Assembly (NCBI GenBank): GCA_023393015.1
Contig: JAEWMY010000005.1
Coordinates: 1 to 64,000, forward strand
Direction of reading: 5' to 3'
DNA length: 64,000 bases
Source: Spirochaetota bacterium
GTDB taxonomy: Bacteria; Spirochaetota; Spirochaetia; Treponematales; Treponemataceae
A program made the translations under genes and the position numbers. Below the pieces are notes generated by a model. That model was not told where the DNA came from and searched no databases. It saw nothing but the letters and a program-made list of their open reading frames with translations. Shown here in pieces: positions 8,545 through 15,936 of the stretch. Every line of letters begins with the position of its first letter. Position 1 is the first letter of the stretch.

Positions 8545-9588
8545 CTATTTCGCCGCGAGCTTCAGGTACTTGTCCGTGTACAGGTCGGCCGTCGTGAGCT
8601 CCTTTAGTTTCTTCATCGCGGCCGAATCGCCGAGTTCGGCATAGGCTTGCGTGAGCTTCACGGTCTGCGCGAGCTTCGCCTCGTCGAACGAGCCGATGGG
8701 GGCGGCGTCAGGGGAAACGAGCTTCTTGACCTGCGCGGCCATGAACTTCTGGTGGTCGAGCGAGATGCTCGAGCCCGCCGCCATGACGATATCGGCCGCC
8801 GCGTCGGTATCCTCGCACGCGACCTTCCATCCCTTGAGGGAGGCGCGGAGGAAGCGGACGAGCTTGTCCTCGTTCTTCGCGTCCTTGAGCCATTCCTTCG
8901 AGACGAACAGGCAGTCTTCCATCATCGCCACGCCCTCGTCGTTCATGTCGATCACGTTGACCTTGTCCGCGCCGTAGCCCATCGCTCCCTGGTAGGAATT
9001 GATGACGAGCCCGTACTCGTTGTAGGTCATCGCCGAGGCGAGGTCGATATCGCCCTTGTCGAAGCCGTTCATGGTGAAGTCCTGGTTCACGTACGTCGTC
9101 GGCAGCCCGAGCTTCTGCAGGAGGGCCTTCACCTCGTACTCGTTTCCGAGTCCCCAGTTGCCGACCTTGGTCGACTTCGAAATCTTCGCGCTCGAATCGA
9201 TTCCCGCGGTCTTCTTGGACACGAGCAGGAGTCCCGACTTCTGGTAAATCTGCGCCACCTCGACGAAGTCGTAGCCCTGCGCCTGATAGGTCAGCAAGGT
9301 CGGCACCCACGTCACGCCGACGTCGGCGGTTCCCGTGCTGACTCCCTGCTCGGGCGCTATCGTGCCGTCGCACGGGGTGATGGTGACCTTGAGCCCTTCG
9401 TCCTTGTAGAAGCCCTTGGCGTCCGCCACGTAGTACCCCATGAACTGCGCCTGCGGCAGCCATTTCAGGTGTATCGTGAGCTCCTCGAGTTCCGCCGCCG
9501 CGACGGGCTTCTTCGCGCACCCAGCGAAAAGGGCGAGCGCGACGAGCGCGAAAACGGCGACAAGCCGCGCGTTGTTCCGTACGTTCAT
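8545..9588 (-). CDS. NMT1/THI5-like ABC substrate-binding lipoprotein
   Basis: Extracytoplasmic solute receptor of the NitT/TauT/NMT1 type, 347 residues. The N-terminus has a basic start, a hydrophobic stretch and the lipobox LFAGC, so it should be a membrane-anchored lipoprotein. The family hallmark LKWLPQAQFMGYYVADAKGFYKDEGL opens the mature domain. GGAGGTAA lies just before the ATG at 9588. It is encoded between the permeases and the dihydropyrimidinase, so the ligand is probably a pyrimidine base, hydantoin or a related ring. Related receptors bind HMP/thiamine precursors and riboflavin, so ligand specificity is inferred from context only. Confidence 0.85.
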   Translation of the reverse strand: MNVRNNARLVAVFALVALALFAGCAKKPVAAAELEELTIHLKWLPQAQFMGYYVADAKGFYKDEGLKVTITPCDGTIAPEQGVSTGTADVGVTWVPTLLTYQAQGYDFVEVAQIYQKSGLLLVSKKTAGIDSSAKISKSTKVGNWGLGNEYEVKALLQKLGLPTTYVNQDFTMNGFDKGDIDLASAMTYNEYGLVINSYQGAMGYGADKVNVIDMNDEGVAMMEDCLFVSKEWLKDAKNEDKLVRFLRASLKGWKVACEDTDAAADIVMAAGSSISLDHQKFMAAQVKKLVSPDAAPIGSFDEAKLAQTVKLTQAYAELGDSAAMKKLKELTTADLYTDKYLKLAAK

Positions 9589-9661
9589 TTCGTTACCTCC
9601 ATATATCTGTTCCGTATCTCGACGGGATCGCCGGCGAGCCGGTCTTCCCGCAACGCACCGT

Positions 9662-10489
9662 TCAGGCGACGCCCCGCAAATCCTTCCTCTTTCCCGACGC
9701 GAGCGATTCGAGCGCGGACGCGAAAGCATAAAGGAGGATGCCGACGGCGGACGCGCCGATGATGTAGGCCCACCCGAGCGGAAACTGCCCCGTCGAAAGC
9801 CTGTTCCGTATCCCGTAGCCGAGCCCGTTGCTCGCCTGCGAGAAATACTCGCTCACGATCGCGCCGATCATCGCCGACGCCACGTTGATGCGAATCGCGG
9901 TGAAGACGTAGGGCACCGAGTTCGGGAGCCTCAGGCCGAAGAATACCGTCGGGCCGCTCGCCGCGTACGAACGCATGAGATCGACCGAAAACGGCTTCAC
10001 GTCGTTGAGCCCCCGGTACGCGTTTACCGCCATCGCCACCGTGCACACGACGGAGACCACCGCGGTCTTCGCCGCGGAAGGGGAAGCGAACCACACGTTC
10101 ATGATGGGCGAGAGCGCGACGACCGGAATCGCGTTGAACGCCGAAATCATGGTGAGCGAGCCGTACCCCCAGCGGGGAAAGAAGGTCGCCGCCACCGCGA
10201 CGAGAAAGCCGATCGCCGAGCCGATCGCGAGGCCCCGCGCCGCGGTGCCGAGCGTAACGAGGGCGTCCGAGGCGATCTTCGGCAGGTTCTCCGCGAACAC
10301 GCCCGCTATCCTCGTCGGCACGGGAAGCTGCAGGACCTTCACGTCGAGAAGGGCGTGAAAGGCCTTCGCCTCCCAAAGGAAGATCACGAGGGCGCCGAAC
10401 AGGACCGGAAGCGCCACGTCGAGCGCGCGCGATGCGACGTGCCGCGGCGCCTTTGGCGCGGCGGAGCGGAATCGAAACAGCGCGTTCAT
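9662..10489 (-). CDS. ABC transporter permease (NitT/TauT type), second subunit
   Basis: Inner-membrane permease of 275 residues, about six predicted membrane segments, with the cytoplasmic EAA-like loop region around MRSYAASGPTVFFGLRLPNS that docks on the ATPase. The ATG at 10489 overlaps the stop of the preceding permease as ATGA and has GGGAGGAAC upstream. It forms a heteromeric channel with the next gene upstream. The 73 bases between this gene and the receptor gene contain only the receptor's ribosome site. Confidence 0.85.
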   Translation of the reverse strand: MNALFRFRSAAPKAPRHVASRALDVALPVLFGALVIFLWEAKAFHALLDVKVLQLPVPTRIAGVFAENLPKIASDALVTLGTAARGLAIGSAIGFLVAVAATFFPRWGYGSLTMISAFNAIPVVALSPIMNVWFASPSAAKTAVVSVVCTVAMAVNAYRGLNDVKPFSVDLMRSYAASGPTVFFGLRLPNSVPYVFTAIRINVASAMIGAIVSEYFSQASNGLGYGIRNRLSTGQFPLGWAYIIGASAVGILLYAFASALESLASGKRKDLRGVA

Positions 10490-11325
10490 TTCACGTTCCT
10501 CCCGTTCGCGGCGGAAACCGCCTTCCAGGGCATGCACGCCGCCTCGAGCAGCACCATCGAGTAGTACCCGAGGATGCCCATCGCGGCGCTGCAGAGGACG
10601 CTCGCCCAGAAAATCGGGTACGCGCCGGTGTAGAGCGAGTACGTCAGGTTGTATCCGATACCGCCGGCGGCTCCGAGGCTGTCGACCAGTATCGAGGCCG
10701 TCACCGCGAGCGGGGCGGCGATCTTTAGCCCGGAAAAGAGGAACGGCACGCTGAACGGGATCATGAGCTTGACGTACCGCGTCGGCGTGGTCGCCGCGTA
10801 CGAGAACATGAGGTTCCGCTTGTCGCGGTCGACCGCCTTGAGCCCCGAGAGCGTGTTCGTCGCGACGGGAAAGAACGTGATGTAGGCGGCGATCACGACG
10901 CGCGTGATGTCGCTCGCCTGGATCGTGACGGAGCCGATCCTCACCTTGTGCACGATCGAGATGACGACGGGCGCGAGCCCGAGTATCGGGATCATCTGCG
11001 ACAGGAGGAGGTACGGATACGCGATCCGCTCTATCGGGCGAAAGAGGCTCATGAACACGGCGAGCGCGAAACCGACAGCCGCGCCGGCGGCGAACCCGAG
11101 CACCGCCCGGCTGAGCGTGGTAAGAATAGCGGACGAAAGGAGTCCCGCGTTTCCTATGATCGTCGCGATGACGTCATGAAGGTACGGGAGCTTGCTTCCC
11201 GCCATCCTGTCCCGCAGAACGTCCGCGATGACGAAGGCGACGGCCTCCCAGGCGAAGGCGACGGCGAGGGCCCATACCAGCGTGACGAACCGGCCCGACT
11301 TGAAAAAAGAAACGCGCGCGGGCAT
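10486..11325 (-). CDS. ABC transporter permease (NitT/TauT type), first subunit
   Basis: Permease of 279 residues with an N-terminal signal-anchor-like segment and five or six further membrane spans. The coupling loop is near MFSYAATTPTRYVKLMIPFS. I prefer the ATG at 11325, which lies about seven bases after GAGGGGG. A GTG at 11331 overlaps the ATPase stop codon but is almost on top of that ribosome site. It pairs with the second permease, with which it overlaps by four bases. Confidence 0.85.
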   Translation of the reverse strand: MPARVSFFKSGRFVTLVWALAVAFAWEAVAFVIADVLRDRMAGSKLPYLHDVIATIIGNAGLLSSAILTTLSRAVLGFAAGAAVGFALAVFMSLFRPIERIAYPYLLLSQMIPILGLAPVVISIVHKVRIGSVTIQASDITRVVIAAYITFFPVATNTLSGLKAVDRDKRNLMFSYAATTPTRYVKLMIPFSVPFLFSGLKIAAPLAVTASILVDSLGAAGGIGYNLTYSLYTGAYPIFWASVLCSAAMGILGYYSMVLLEAACMPWKAVSAANGRNVK

Positions 11326-11327
11326 TG

Positions 11328-12113
11328 TCACACCCCCTCGAAGCTGTTGCGGATCTTAGAGACGAGCGCGAAGAACTCGCTCGTGTCTCGTTGTTCGCGG
11401 ACGCGCGGCCGGGGCAGGGTGATCTCCACGACGGCGGAAAGCCGTCCCGGATGCGGGGAAAGGACGCACACGCGGTCGGAGAGGTACACGGCCTCCGCGA
11501 TGTTGTGGGTCACGAACACGACGGTCTTGTTCGTCCTCCTCCAGATTCGAAGGAGGTCCTCGTGGAGCTTCTCCCGCGTGAACTCGTCGAGCGCGGAGAA
11601 CGGCTCGTCCATGAGGAGGATCTCGGGGTTTATCGCGAGGGCGCGCGCGATCGACACGCGCTGCTGCATCCCGCCCGAAAGCTGGTGCGGATAGTGGCGG
11701 CCGAAATCCGAAAGGCCGACGAGCTCGAGCATCGAGTCGACGCGCTCGTCCCACTCGTTCTTCCCGATCTTCATCACCTCGAGCGGGAGCCTGACGTTCT
11801 TGCGGACCGTTCTCCAGTCGTACAGGACCGGGCTTTGGAAGACGATCCCGTATTTCCGGCCCATCCGGGCGGCGGTCGGGCTTTCTCCCGCTACGGTGAC
11901 CGACCCCGCGGTCGGCGCGAGCAGGTCGGCGATAATGCGGAGCAGGGTCGTCTTGCCGCAGCCCGACGGCCCCAAAAGGGAGATGAACTCTCCCTTTCGG
12001 ATGTCCAGCGACACGTTGTCGAGAGCCTTCACGCACTCGTTCCCCTCGCCGGGGTACGTCATGCTGACGTTCTCGATCTTGATTTCGCTCCGTTCGCGCG
12101 TCCTAGTTTCCAT
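11328..12113 (-). CDS. ABC transporter ATP-binding protein (NitT/TauT type)
   Basis: Cytoplasmic ATPase, 261 residues, first gene of the pyrimidine operon. Walker A GPSGCGKTT, Q-loop region FQSPVLYDWRTV, signature LSGGMQQR, Walker B ILLMDEPFSALD and the H-loop VFVTHNIAEA are all intact. GGAG is eight bases before the ATG. That ribosome site follows immediately after the U-tract of a terminator-like hairpin, so translation of the operon depends on RNA polymerase passing that hairpin. Confidence 0.93.
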   Translation of the reverse strand: METRTRERSEIKIENVSMTYPGEGNECVKALDNVSLDIRKGEFISLLGPSGCGKTTLLRIIADLLAPTAGSVTVAGESPTAARMGRKYGIVFQSPVLYDWRTVRKNVRLPLEVMKIGKNEWDERVDSMLELVGLSDFGRHYPHQLSGGMQQRVSIARALAINPEILLMDEPFSALDEFTREKLHEDLLRIWRRTNKTVVFVTHNIAEAVYLSDRVCVLSPHPGRLSAVVEITLPRPRVREQRDTSEFFALVSKIRNSFEGV

Positions 12114-12125
12114 GCGGTAAACTCC

Positions 12126-12163
12126 AAAAAAAAGGCAACGGGCCCCTTTCGGGCCTCATTGCC
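12126..12163 (-). terminator. Leader hairpin 2: intrinsic terminator abutting the operon's first ribosome site
   Basis: On the minus strand, outer stem GGCAA/TTGCC (12163-12159 with 12138-12134) and inner stem GGCCC/GGGCC are followed by eight T (12133-12126), then at once GGAG of the ABC ATPase gene. There is no room for a promoter between it and the gene, so it must be transcribed through. This implies attenuation. Its 5' flank CCAACGG (12168-12162) is complementary to the loop of leader hairpin 1. Confidence 0.75.
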
Positions 12164-12178
12164 GTTGGTAAAATACAC

Positions 12179-12220
12179 AAAAAAAAAGACGTCAACTTCC
12201 CCCAACGGGAAATCGACGTC
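12179..12220 (-). terminator. Leader hairpin 1: intrinsic terminator
   Basis: On the minus strand, arms GACGTC (12220-12215) and GACGTC (12193-12188) enclose an inner TTCCC/GGGAA stem, followed by nine T (12187-12179). The loop side carries CCGTTGG (12208-12202), the exact complement of CCAACGG at 12168-12162. It could end the nitroreductase/membrane-protein unit upstream, be part of the pyrimidine-operon leader, or both. The predicted promoter lies upstream of it. Confidence 0.75.
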
Positions 12221-12235
12221 TTTGTGTCTGTCGGT

Positions 12236-12264
12236 ACGGTAGCAGAATGAAGGATCAATGTCAA
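12236..12264 (-). promoter_or_regulatory. Predicted promoter of the pyrimidine operon
   Basis: TTGACA at 12264-12259, 17 bases, then TACCGT at 12241-12236 on the minus strand. The start site would be near 12229 and give a leader of about 115 nt containing both terminator hairpins. The -35 is a perfect consensus; the -10 is weak but resembles the TAnnnT boxes of other promoters in this window. Confidence 0.5.
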
Positions 12265-12311
12265 TGCATATTTATGCAGTAAGCTAAATATTCGTCGTTA
12301 TTTTTGTATAT

Positions 12312-12764
12312 TTATACAGGATCGTCTTGAGAGACATCTAGCCGCCTCTTTTTCAGTCGCTTCAGCAGCTTTTCCTTGCCCAGCACTATCGCTTGCACCG
12401 CGCCGAAGCCGATCTCCGACGCCGAAAACAAAAGAATGGTCGAACTCGTTCCCTTGTACGAGTAATGGAGCATCATCGCCGCGACGACGAACCGTCCCGT
12501 CAGGTCACAGAATGACAGGAAGGCGCTCGGTTTTATGATTCGAACGACCGCCCAGAGCACCGCGAGTATTCCGAACAGCTGGACGAAAAAAACGTGAAGA
12601 TCGTAAAACACCGGGAAGGGCGTTTCGGGAGACAATCGGGCATGTAGCACGGACAGCAATTCTAGCACCCGGACGTTTACCGCGGGGAGCGCGAAGGGAA
12701 GCGTGAGCAGCAAATCCCAGAACCCGACGAGTCTACATATTTTTTTACCGGTACATTTCCCCAT
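12312..12764 (-). CDS. Small four-helix membrane protein of unknown function
   Basis: A 150-residue hydrophobic protein with about four predicted membrane segments: DLLLTLPFALPAV near the start, VFFVQLFGILAVLWAVV, FVVAAMMLHYSY, and a weaker one near GFGAVQAIVLG. A basic, charged tail (KEKLLKRLKKRRLDVSQDD) is probably cytoplasmic. I do not recognise the family. It starts 12 bases after the nitroreductase stop with GGGAGGA upstream, so the two are likely cotranscribed. A perfect inverted repeat GTATATTTATAC straddles its stop codon. Confidence 0.7.
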   Translation of the reverse strand: MGKCTGKKICRLVGFWDLLLTLPFALPAVNVRVLELLSVLHARLSPETPFPVFYDLHVFFVQLFGILAVLWAVVRIIKPSAFLSFCDLTGRFVVAAMMLHYSYKGTSSTILLFSASEIGFGAVQAIVLGKEKLLKRLKKRRLDVSQDDPV

Positions 12765-12776
12765 GCGATCCTCCCG

Positions 12777-13355
12777 TCAGACCGAGGCCTCGGGACCGAA
12801 CGCTATGACGTCGCCGGGACGCGGTCCTTGATCGCGCGTAACGTCGAATTTGTTGTAATGCACCGCGTCCTCGAGATACTTGGTGCGCGGCCTCTTGCGT
12901 TCGTTCGGATACCCGACATACAGCATTCCGATCGGCTCGATATCGTCGGGAATTCCGAGTATCTCTTTGACGCTCTTTCTGTTGAATCCGCCGACGCACA
13001 CCGTGCCCAACCCGACTGTCGGCGCCGCGATCATCATGTTCTGCATCGCGAGCGCGCAATCGATTATTCCGTTGTCCTTCCAGGGGATATTCCTGTTGTT
13101 GCCGGTTATGACGATAATCATCGGGGCGTTATAGTTTCCGTAATTCTCTATGCCGTTTTTTATCCTTTGGACGATCTCCCTGTCGTCGATTACGACAAAG
13201 TCCCAGGGTTGAATATTGCACGCCGACGGGGCCGCCATGGCCGCCTTCAGGAGCTTGGTTATCTTGTAATCCTCAACCTTTTTGTTCTCATGGAAGTTGC
13301 GAATGCTTCTTCTGGAATACAAGGCGTTAAAAACCACCATTTCGCGTAGCGACAT
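12777..13355 (-). CDS. FMN-dependent nitroreductase-family protein
   Basis: A 192-residue flavoprotein of the nitroreductase superfamily. The N-terminal SRRSIRNFHENKKV segment is the usual FMN-phosphate region, followed by AAMAAPSACNIQPWDFVVI and the later GLGTVCVGGFNRKSVKEILGIPD. The family uses NAD(P)H to reduce nitro compounds, quinones or flavin-related substrates; the natural substrate here is unknown. AGGGAG precedes the ATG by eight bases. Its partner is the small membrane protein downstream. Confidence 0.88.
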   Translation of the reverse strand: MSLREMVVFNALYSRRSIRNFHENKKVEDYKITKLLKAAMAAPSACNIQPWDFVVIDDREIVQRIKNGIENYGNYNAPMIIVITGNNRNIPWKDNGIIDCALAMQNMMIAAPTVGLGTVCVGGFNRKSVKEILGIPDDIEPIGMLYVGYPNERKRPRTKYLEDAVHYNKFDVTRDQGPRPGDVIAFGPEASV

Positions 13356-13459
13356 TTTCCGTTCTCCCTAAAAATCCGAAACGAGTCACAGTGAAGCCGT
13401 TGGCGGCTCAACTACGTTGTCGTCGACTGCGGCGTTCCGTGACAATACTATCAGGCATC

Positions 13460-13497
13460 AAAAAAAAGAGGCAGACAAGCTATATATATAGCATGCC
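13460..13497 (-). terminator. Intrinsic terminator after the PTPS-family gene
   Basis: On the minus strand an outer GGCA/TGCC stem encloses GC-TATATATATA-GC and runs into T-rich sequence (13467-13460). It ends the gene at 13534-14025. The self-complementary AT core makes it an unusually AT-rich stem for this GC-rich region. Confidence 0.65.
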
Positions 13498-13533
13498 TAC
13501 CCCTTGTTGTGCGACCTTAATTTTCGTCGATTA

Positions 13534-14025
13534 CTAGAACTCTCTCGAGGCGCAATTCAACGAAGAAGAACGGAATTCGATTTTCTTGATGTTCATCTTG
13601 TCTTTCAGCAATTCGTAGAAGACCGTGCAAAACCATTCACACGTGGAGGGACCCTTGCTGACCGAAACCCTGCTTTCCGGGAAGGATTTAACCAATTCAT
13701 GGTTCAGGGCCATTGCGGGCGTCCCGAACCGGTTTGTCGTTCCCTTCATCCCGGTTTTCTCGTATCCCTGCAAGACCAAGTCGAGCAAGGGATCCCCCTC
13801 CTGAAAAATGGTCGCGTGATGGAAATTGTCCGCCACCGCCCATGCCAGTTTTTGTGCCTCCTTTACGGGATAGGCATAGTTATGTTTGTCCATATCCCCT
13901 TCGATCTCGAGAGTCAAATACCCCGAGTGACCGTGGAGATAGCTCGCTTCGCCCGGATAATTCATGAACCTGTGCGCGTACTGAAAATCCAGTTTCACGA
14001 TCGACCTGTACTTCCCATTCGACAT
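13534..14025 (-). CDS. 6-pyruvoyltetrahydropterin synthase / QueD-family protein lacking the usual catalytic cysteine
   Basis: A 163-residue member of the PTPS/6-carboxytetrahydropterin synthase fold. The zinc ligands are present (His18 in YAHRF, His31 and His33 in LHGH), as are a second His pair NFHHATIF and the C-terminal GPSTCEWFCTVFYE with the substrate-anchoring Glu. In QueD and classical PTPS a catalytic Cys lies four residues before the LHGH histidine; here that position is Ala27, with Glu26 beside it. PTPS-III enzymes of folate bypass pathways use Glu instead of Cys, so a pterin or folate role is possible. The ATG at 14025 has AAGGAG seven bases upstream; an earlier ATG at 14070 lacks one. 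Confidence 0.75.
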   Translation of the reverse strand: MSNGKYRSIVKLDFQYAHRFMNYPGEASYLHGHSGYLTLEIEGDMDKHNYAYPVKEAQKLAWAVADNFHHATIFQEGDPLLDLVLQGYEKTGMKGTTNRFGTPAMALNHELVKSFPESRVSVSKGPSTCEWFCTVFYELLKDKMNIKKIEFRSSSLNCASREF

Positions 14026-14205
14026 GGCGGACTCCTTCCTCGGCAAACTTACATCATTGCATGATGGCAACGCATCAAAGATGAAGTATCGTTCACAAGG
14101 CGAAAAAAAGCGAATTTCGCATTTCCCCCGCTTGCATCGACGCCGGAGGCGTTAAGCCAGCTCGAATAAACGCTTCGGGTACGGACAATGAACCCGGGAA
14201 TTGGC

Positions 14206-15048
14206 TCACACGTCGGTTCCCTCCGTTCCGCCCGGCGCTTTCCTGAAATGCGTAACGAGCAGATAGAGTCCGAGCGATGCCATGGCAATGCCGATACAGT
14301 CAAACCACAGTGGCTGAAAAACGGTCGGCGATACGAAGTTTGCGTTGAAGCCATTGACCGGCACGAATTCGGGGAAGTTGGTCGTAAGCAAGTACAGGCC
14401 GTTATTTATCATGTGCATAACGATGCTTATCACAATGGATCTTGTCTTGATGAAAATCCATGCCGAAAAAACGCCTATGGAAAAAGCGCCGACGAACTGC
14501 CAGGGATTGAGATGGATTAATCCGAACAGAAGCGCGCTGTATACAATCGATCGCCGTGTTGAATAAACCTTCGCAAACCCGTGAAGCAACAATCCCCTGA
14601 AGAAGAACTCTTCAAAAAAGCCCGGGATCAGTATGACAAGCAATATCGCGGTAATTACATGATCATCGGACAAGAAGTTGTCGAACATCTCCTTGAAAAA
14701 AGGCGGCATGGGCAAGAAGTAACCAACCACGTTATCGATCTCCGAACTGATAATCAGAAATCCGAATATGAATATCAATGAATAGCCAAGCACCCGCCAG
14801 GAAACCCGCTTGAGTTGAAAGACCGCCGCGTACGGGAGGCCGATCTTCTGTAACGCGAGAATAAGCGGGACCAGAAACGTAAGAATTTGTACGATCGTTA
14901 TACCGTATTTGTACGTCGCGTCATGATCGGCGACCCCCAGGACACTTGCCAGTACGGTAAAAACAAGCGTATACGCGTATTGCAATACGATTAGCAAAAG
15001 GCACAGCAAGATCGCGTCTTTCAATCTGGGGTAAGCGGCTGTTTTCAT
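14206..15048 (-). CDS. CPBP-family intramembrane glutamic endopeptidase
   Basis: Integral membrane protein of 280 residues, about eight predicted segments, of the CAAX-protease/bacteriocin-processing (Abi) family. Diagnostic motifs are FFEEFFFRG (EExxxR), FGLIHLNP (FxxxH) and HMINN in successive helices. Family members cleave or modify membrane substrates, confer bacteriocin immunity or have unknown roles; no bacteriocin gene is visible nearby. The ATG has only a weak AGGA upstream. The 180 bases after its stop hold no gene I can support. Confidence 0.85.
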   Translation of the reverse strand: MKTAAYPRLKDAILLCLLLIVLQYAYTLVFTVLASVLGVADHDATYKYGITIVQILTFLVPLILALQKIGLPYAAVFQLKRVSWRVLGYSLIFIFGFLIISSEIDNVVGYFLPMPPFFKEMFDNFLSDDHVITAILLVILIPGFFEEFFFRGLLLHGFAKVYSTRRSIVYSALLFGLIHLNPWQFVGAFSIGVFSAWIFIKTRSIVISIVMHMINNGLYLLTTNFPEFVPVNGFNANFVSPTVFQPLWFDCIGIAMASLGLYLLVTHFRKAPGGTEGTDV

Positions 15049-15091
15049 CTTCTGGGAATCCTTTTTTCGAAGTCTTTATCCTTGTCTTGAT

Positions 15092-15107
15092 CGAAATCAA
15101 GCATGTC
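15092..15107. promoter_or_regulatory. Perfect inverted repeat with TTCG loop upstream of the CPBP gene
   Basis: CTTGAT-TTCG-ATCAAG lies 44 bases upstream of the CPBP protease start (minus-strand reading). As RNA it would form a UUCG-capped hairpin; as DNA it could be an operator. No function is shown. Confidence 0.35.
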
Positions 15108-15110
15108 GCT

Positions 15111-15194
15111 TTATCGGGCGTTCCGTTTGCTTATCCAGAAAAATCCCGGGCCGAGTTCAAGCACGAGTGATCCCAAAGGATATTCCCCGTCCAT
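15111..15194 (-). CDS. Possible 27-residue small protein or gene remnant
   Basis: A short ORF between the esterase stop and the CPBP gene encodes MDGEYPLGSLVLELGPGF and nine more residues, ending at TAA. AGAGG lies six bases before the ATG. The same frame stays open upstream into the esterase 3' end with a charged, protein-like sequence (ELQREEQRIARKRRG). It may therefore be a degraded C-terminal exchange product of the esterase or a remnant of another gene. No family recognised. Confidence 0.25.
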   Translation of the reverse strand: MDGEYPLGSLVLELGPGFFWISKRNAR

Positions 15195-15237
15195 ACCGCG
15201 CCTCTTGCGTGCAATACGTTGCTCTTCACGCTGTAAT

Positions 15238-15936
15238 TCAAGCGTTCGCTCGTTTGCGTTTCTCGTTCGTAGTCTTCTCCTGACGGAGCAACCAATGATA
15301 GATATCCATACTCGAATACGTTCTCGTCCACGCGTCGTGCCCCGTATTCTCGTAGTACGTGTATTTGACGTTCCCGTCGCTCTTTATCAGCGTATCGACG
15401 AGTATCCTGGTCAACGCGACGGGCAATACGTCGTCGTCCTCGCCGTGGAACGCCCACACCGGGACGTCCTTTATCCTCGTGACGGCGTCCGGGTAGCCGA
15501 GAAAGGGATAGGTGCCTCCGCTTATCGGCACTATCGCCGCGAACGCGGACGGGAAGCGTATCGCCAAATGCCACGCGCCTATCGCGCCCATGCTGAGCCC
15601 CGTCAGGTATATCCTGTTCGTATCGATCCCGTATTGCTTGACCATTTTATCAAGATACGTCTTCAATGCGTCCAGCTGAAATACCCATTCCGACTCGGCG
15701 GGGCACTGCGGTTCGAAAATAACGAAGGGCAAGTCGTTCTTGTCGACGAAGGAATGCAAGCCCCCGTCGGGAAGGATGTCGAAGGTCTTGCCCGTTTCGT
15801 CTTTCCCGTGCAGGAAGAGAATCGCCGGCCGGGCGATATCGCCGCTTGCGTCGTACCCGTCGGGCAGATAGACAAAGTTGGTGAACGTAACGTCCGTTTC
15901 GGTTTTTACCCGCGTCTCTTGCTTGATAGCGTTCAT
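15238..15936 (-). CDS. Alpha/beta-hydrolase (esterase/dienelactone-hydrolase-like)
   Basis: Cytoplasmic serine hydrolase of 232 residues with no signal peptide. The nucleophile elbow is GLSMGA, the acid is in WAFHGEDDDVLP and the histidine in ENTGHDAW, which is the order of prolyl-oligopeptidase/phospholipase-carboxylesterase type enzymes. PAILFLHGKDETG provides the oxyanion strand. The substrate is unknown. The ATG at 15936 overlaps the preceding kinase-like gene's stop as ATGA, with GGAGCT upstream, so the pair is translationally coupled. Confidence 0.85.
   Translation of the reverse strand: MNAIKQETRVKTETDVTFTNFVYLPDGYDASGDIARPAILFLHGKDETGKTFDILPDGGLHSFVDKNDLPFVIFEPQCPAESEWVFQLDALKTYLDKMVKQYGIDTNRIYLTGLSMGAIGAWHLAIRFPSAFAAIVPISGGTYPFLGYPDAVTRIKDVPVWAFHGEDDDVLPVALTRILVDTLIKSDGNVKYTYYENTGHDAWTRTYSSMDIYHWLLRQEKTTNEKRKRANA

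Noticed and set aside
12170..12195. Promoter TTGACG...TATTTT between the two leader terminators
   Set aside because: Spacer is only 14 bases and the -35 is part of the hairpin 1 stem.
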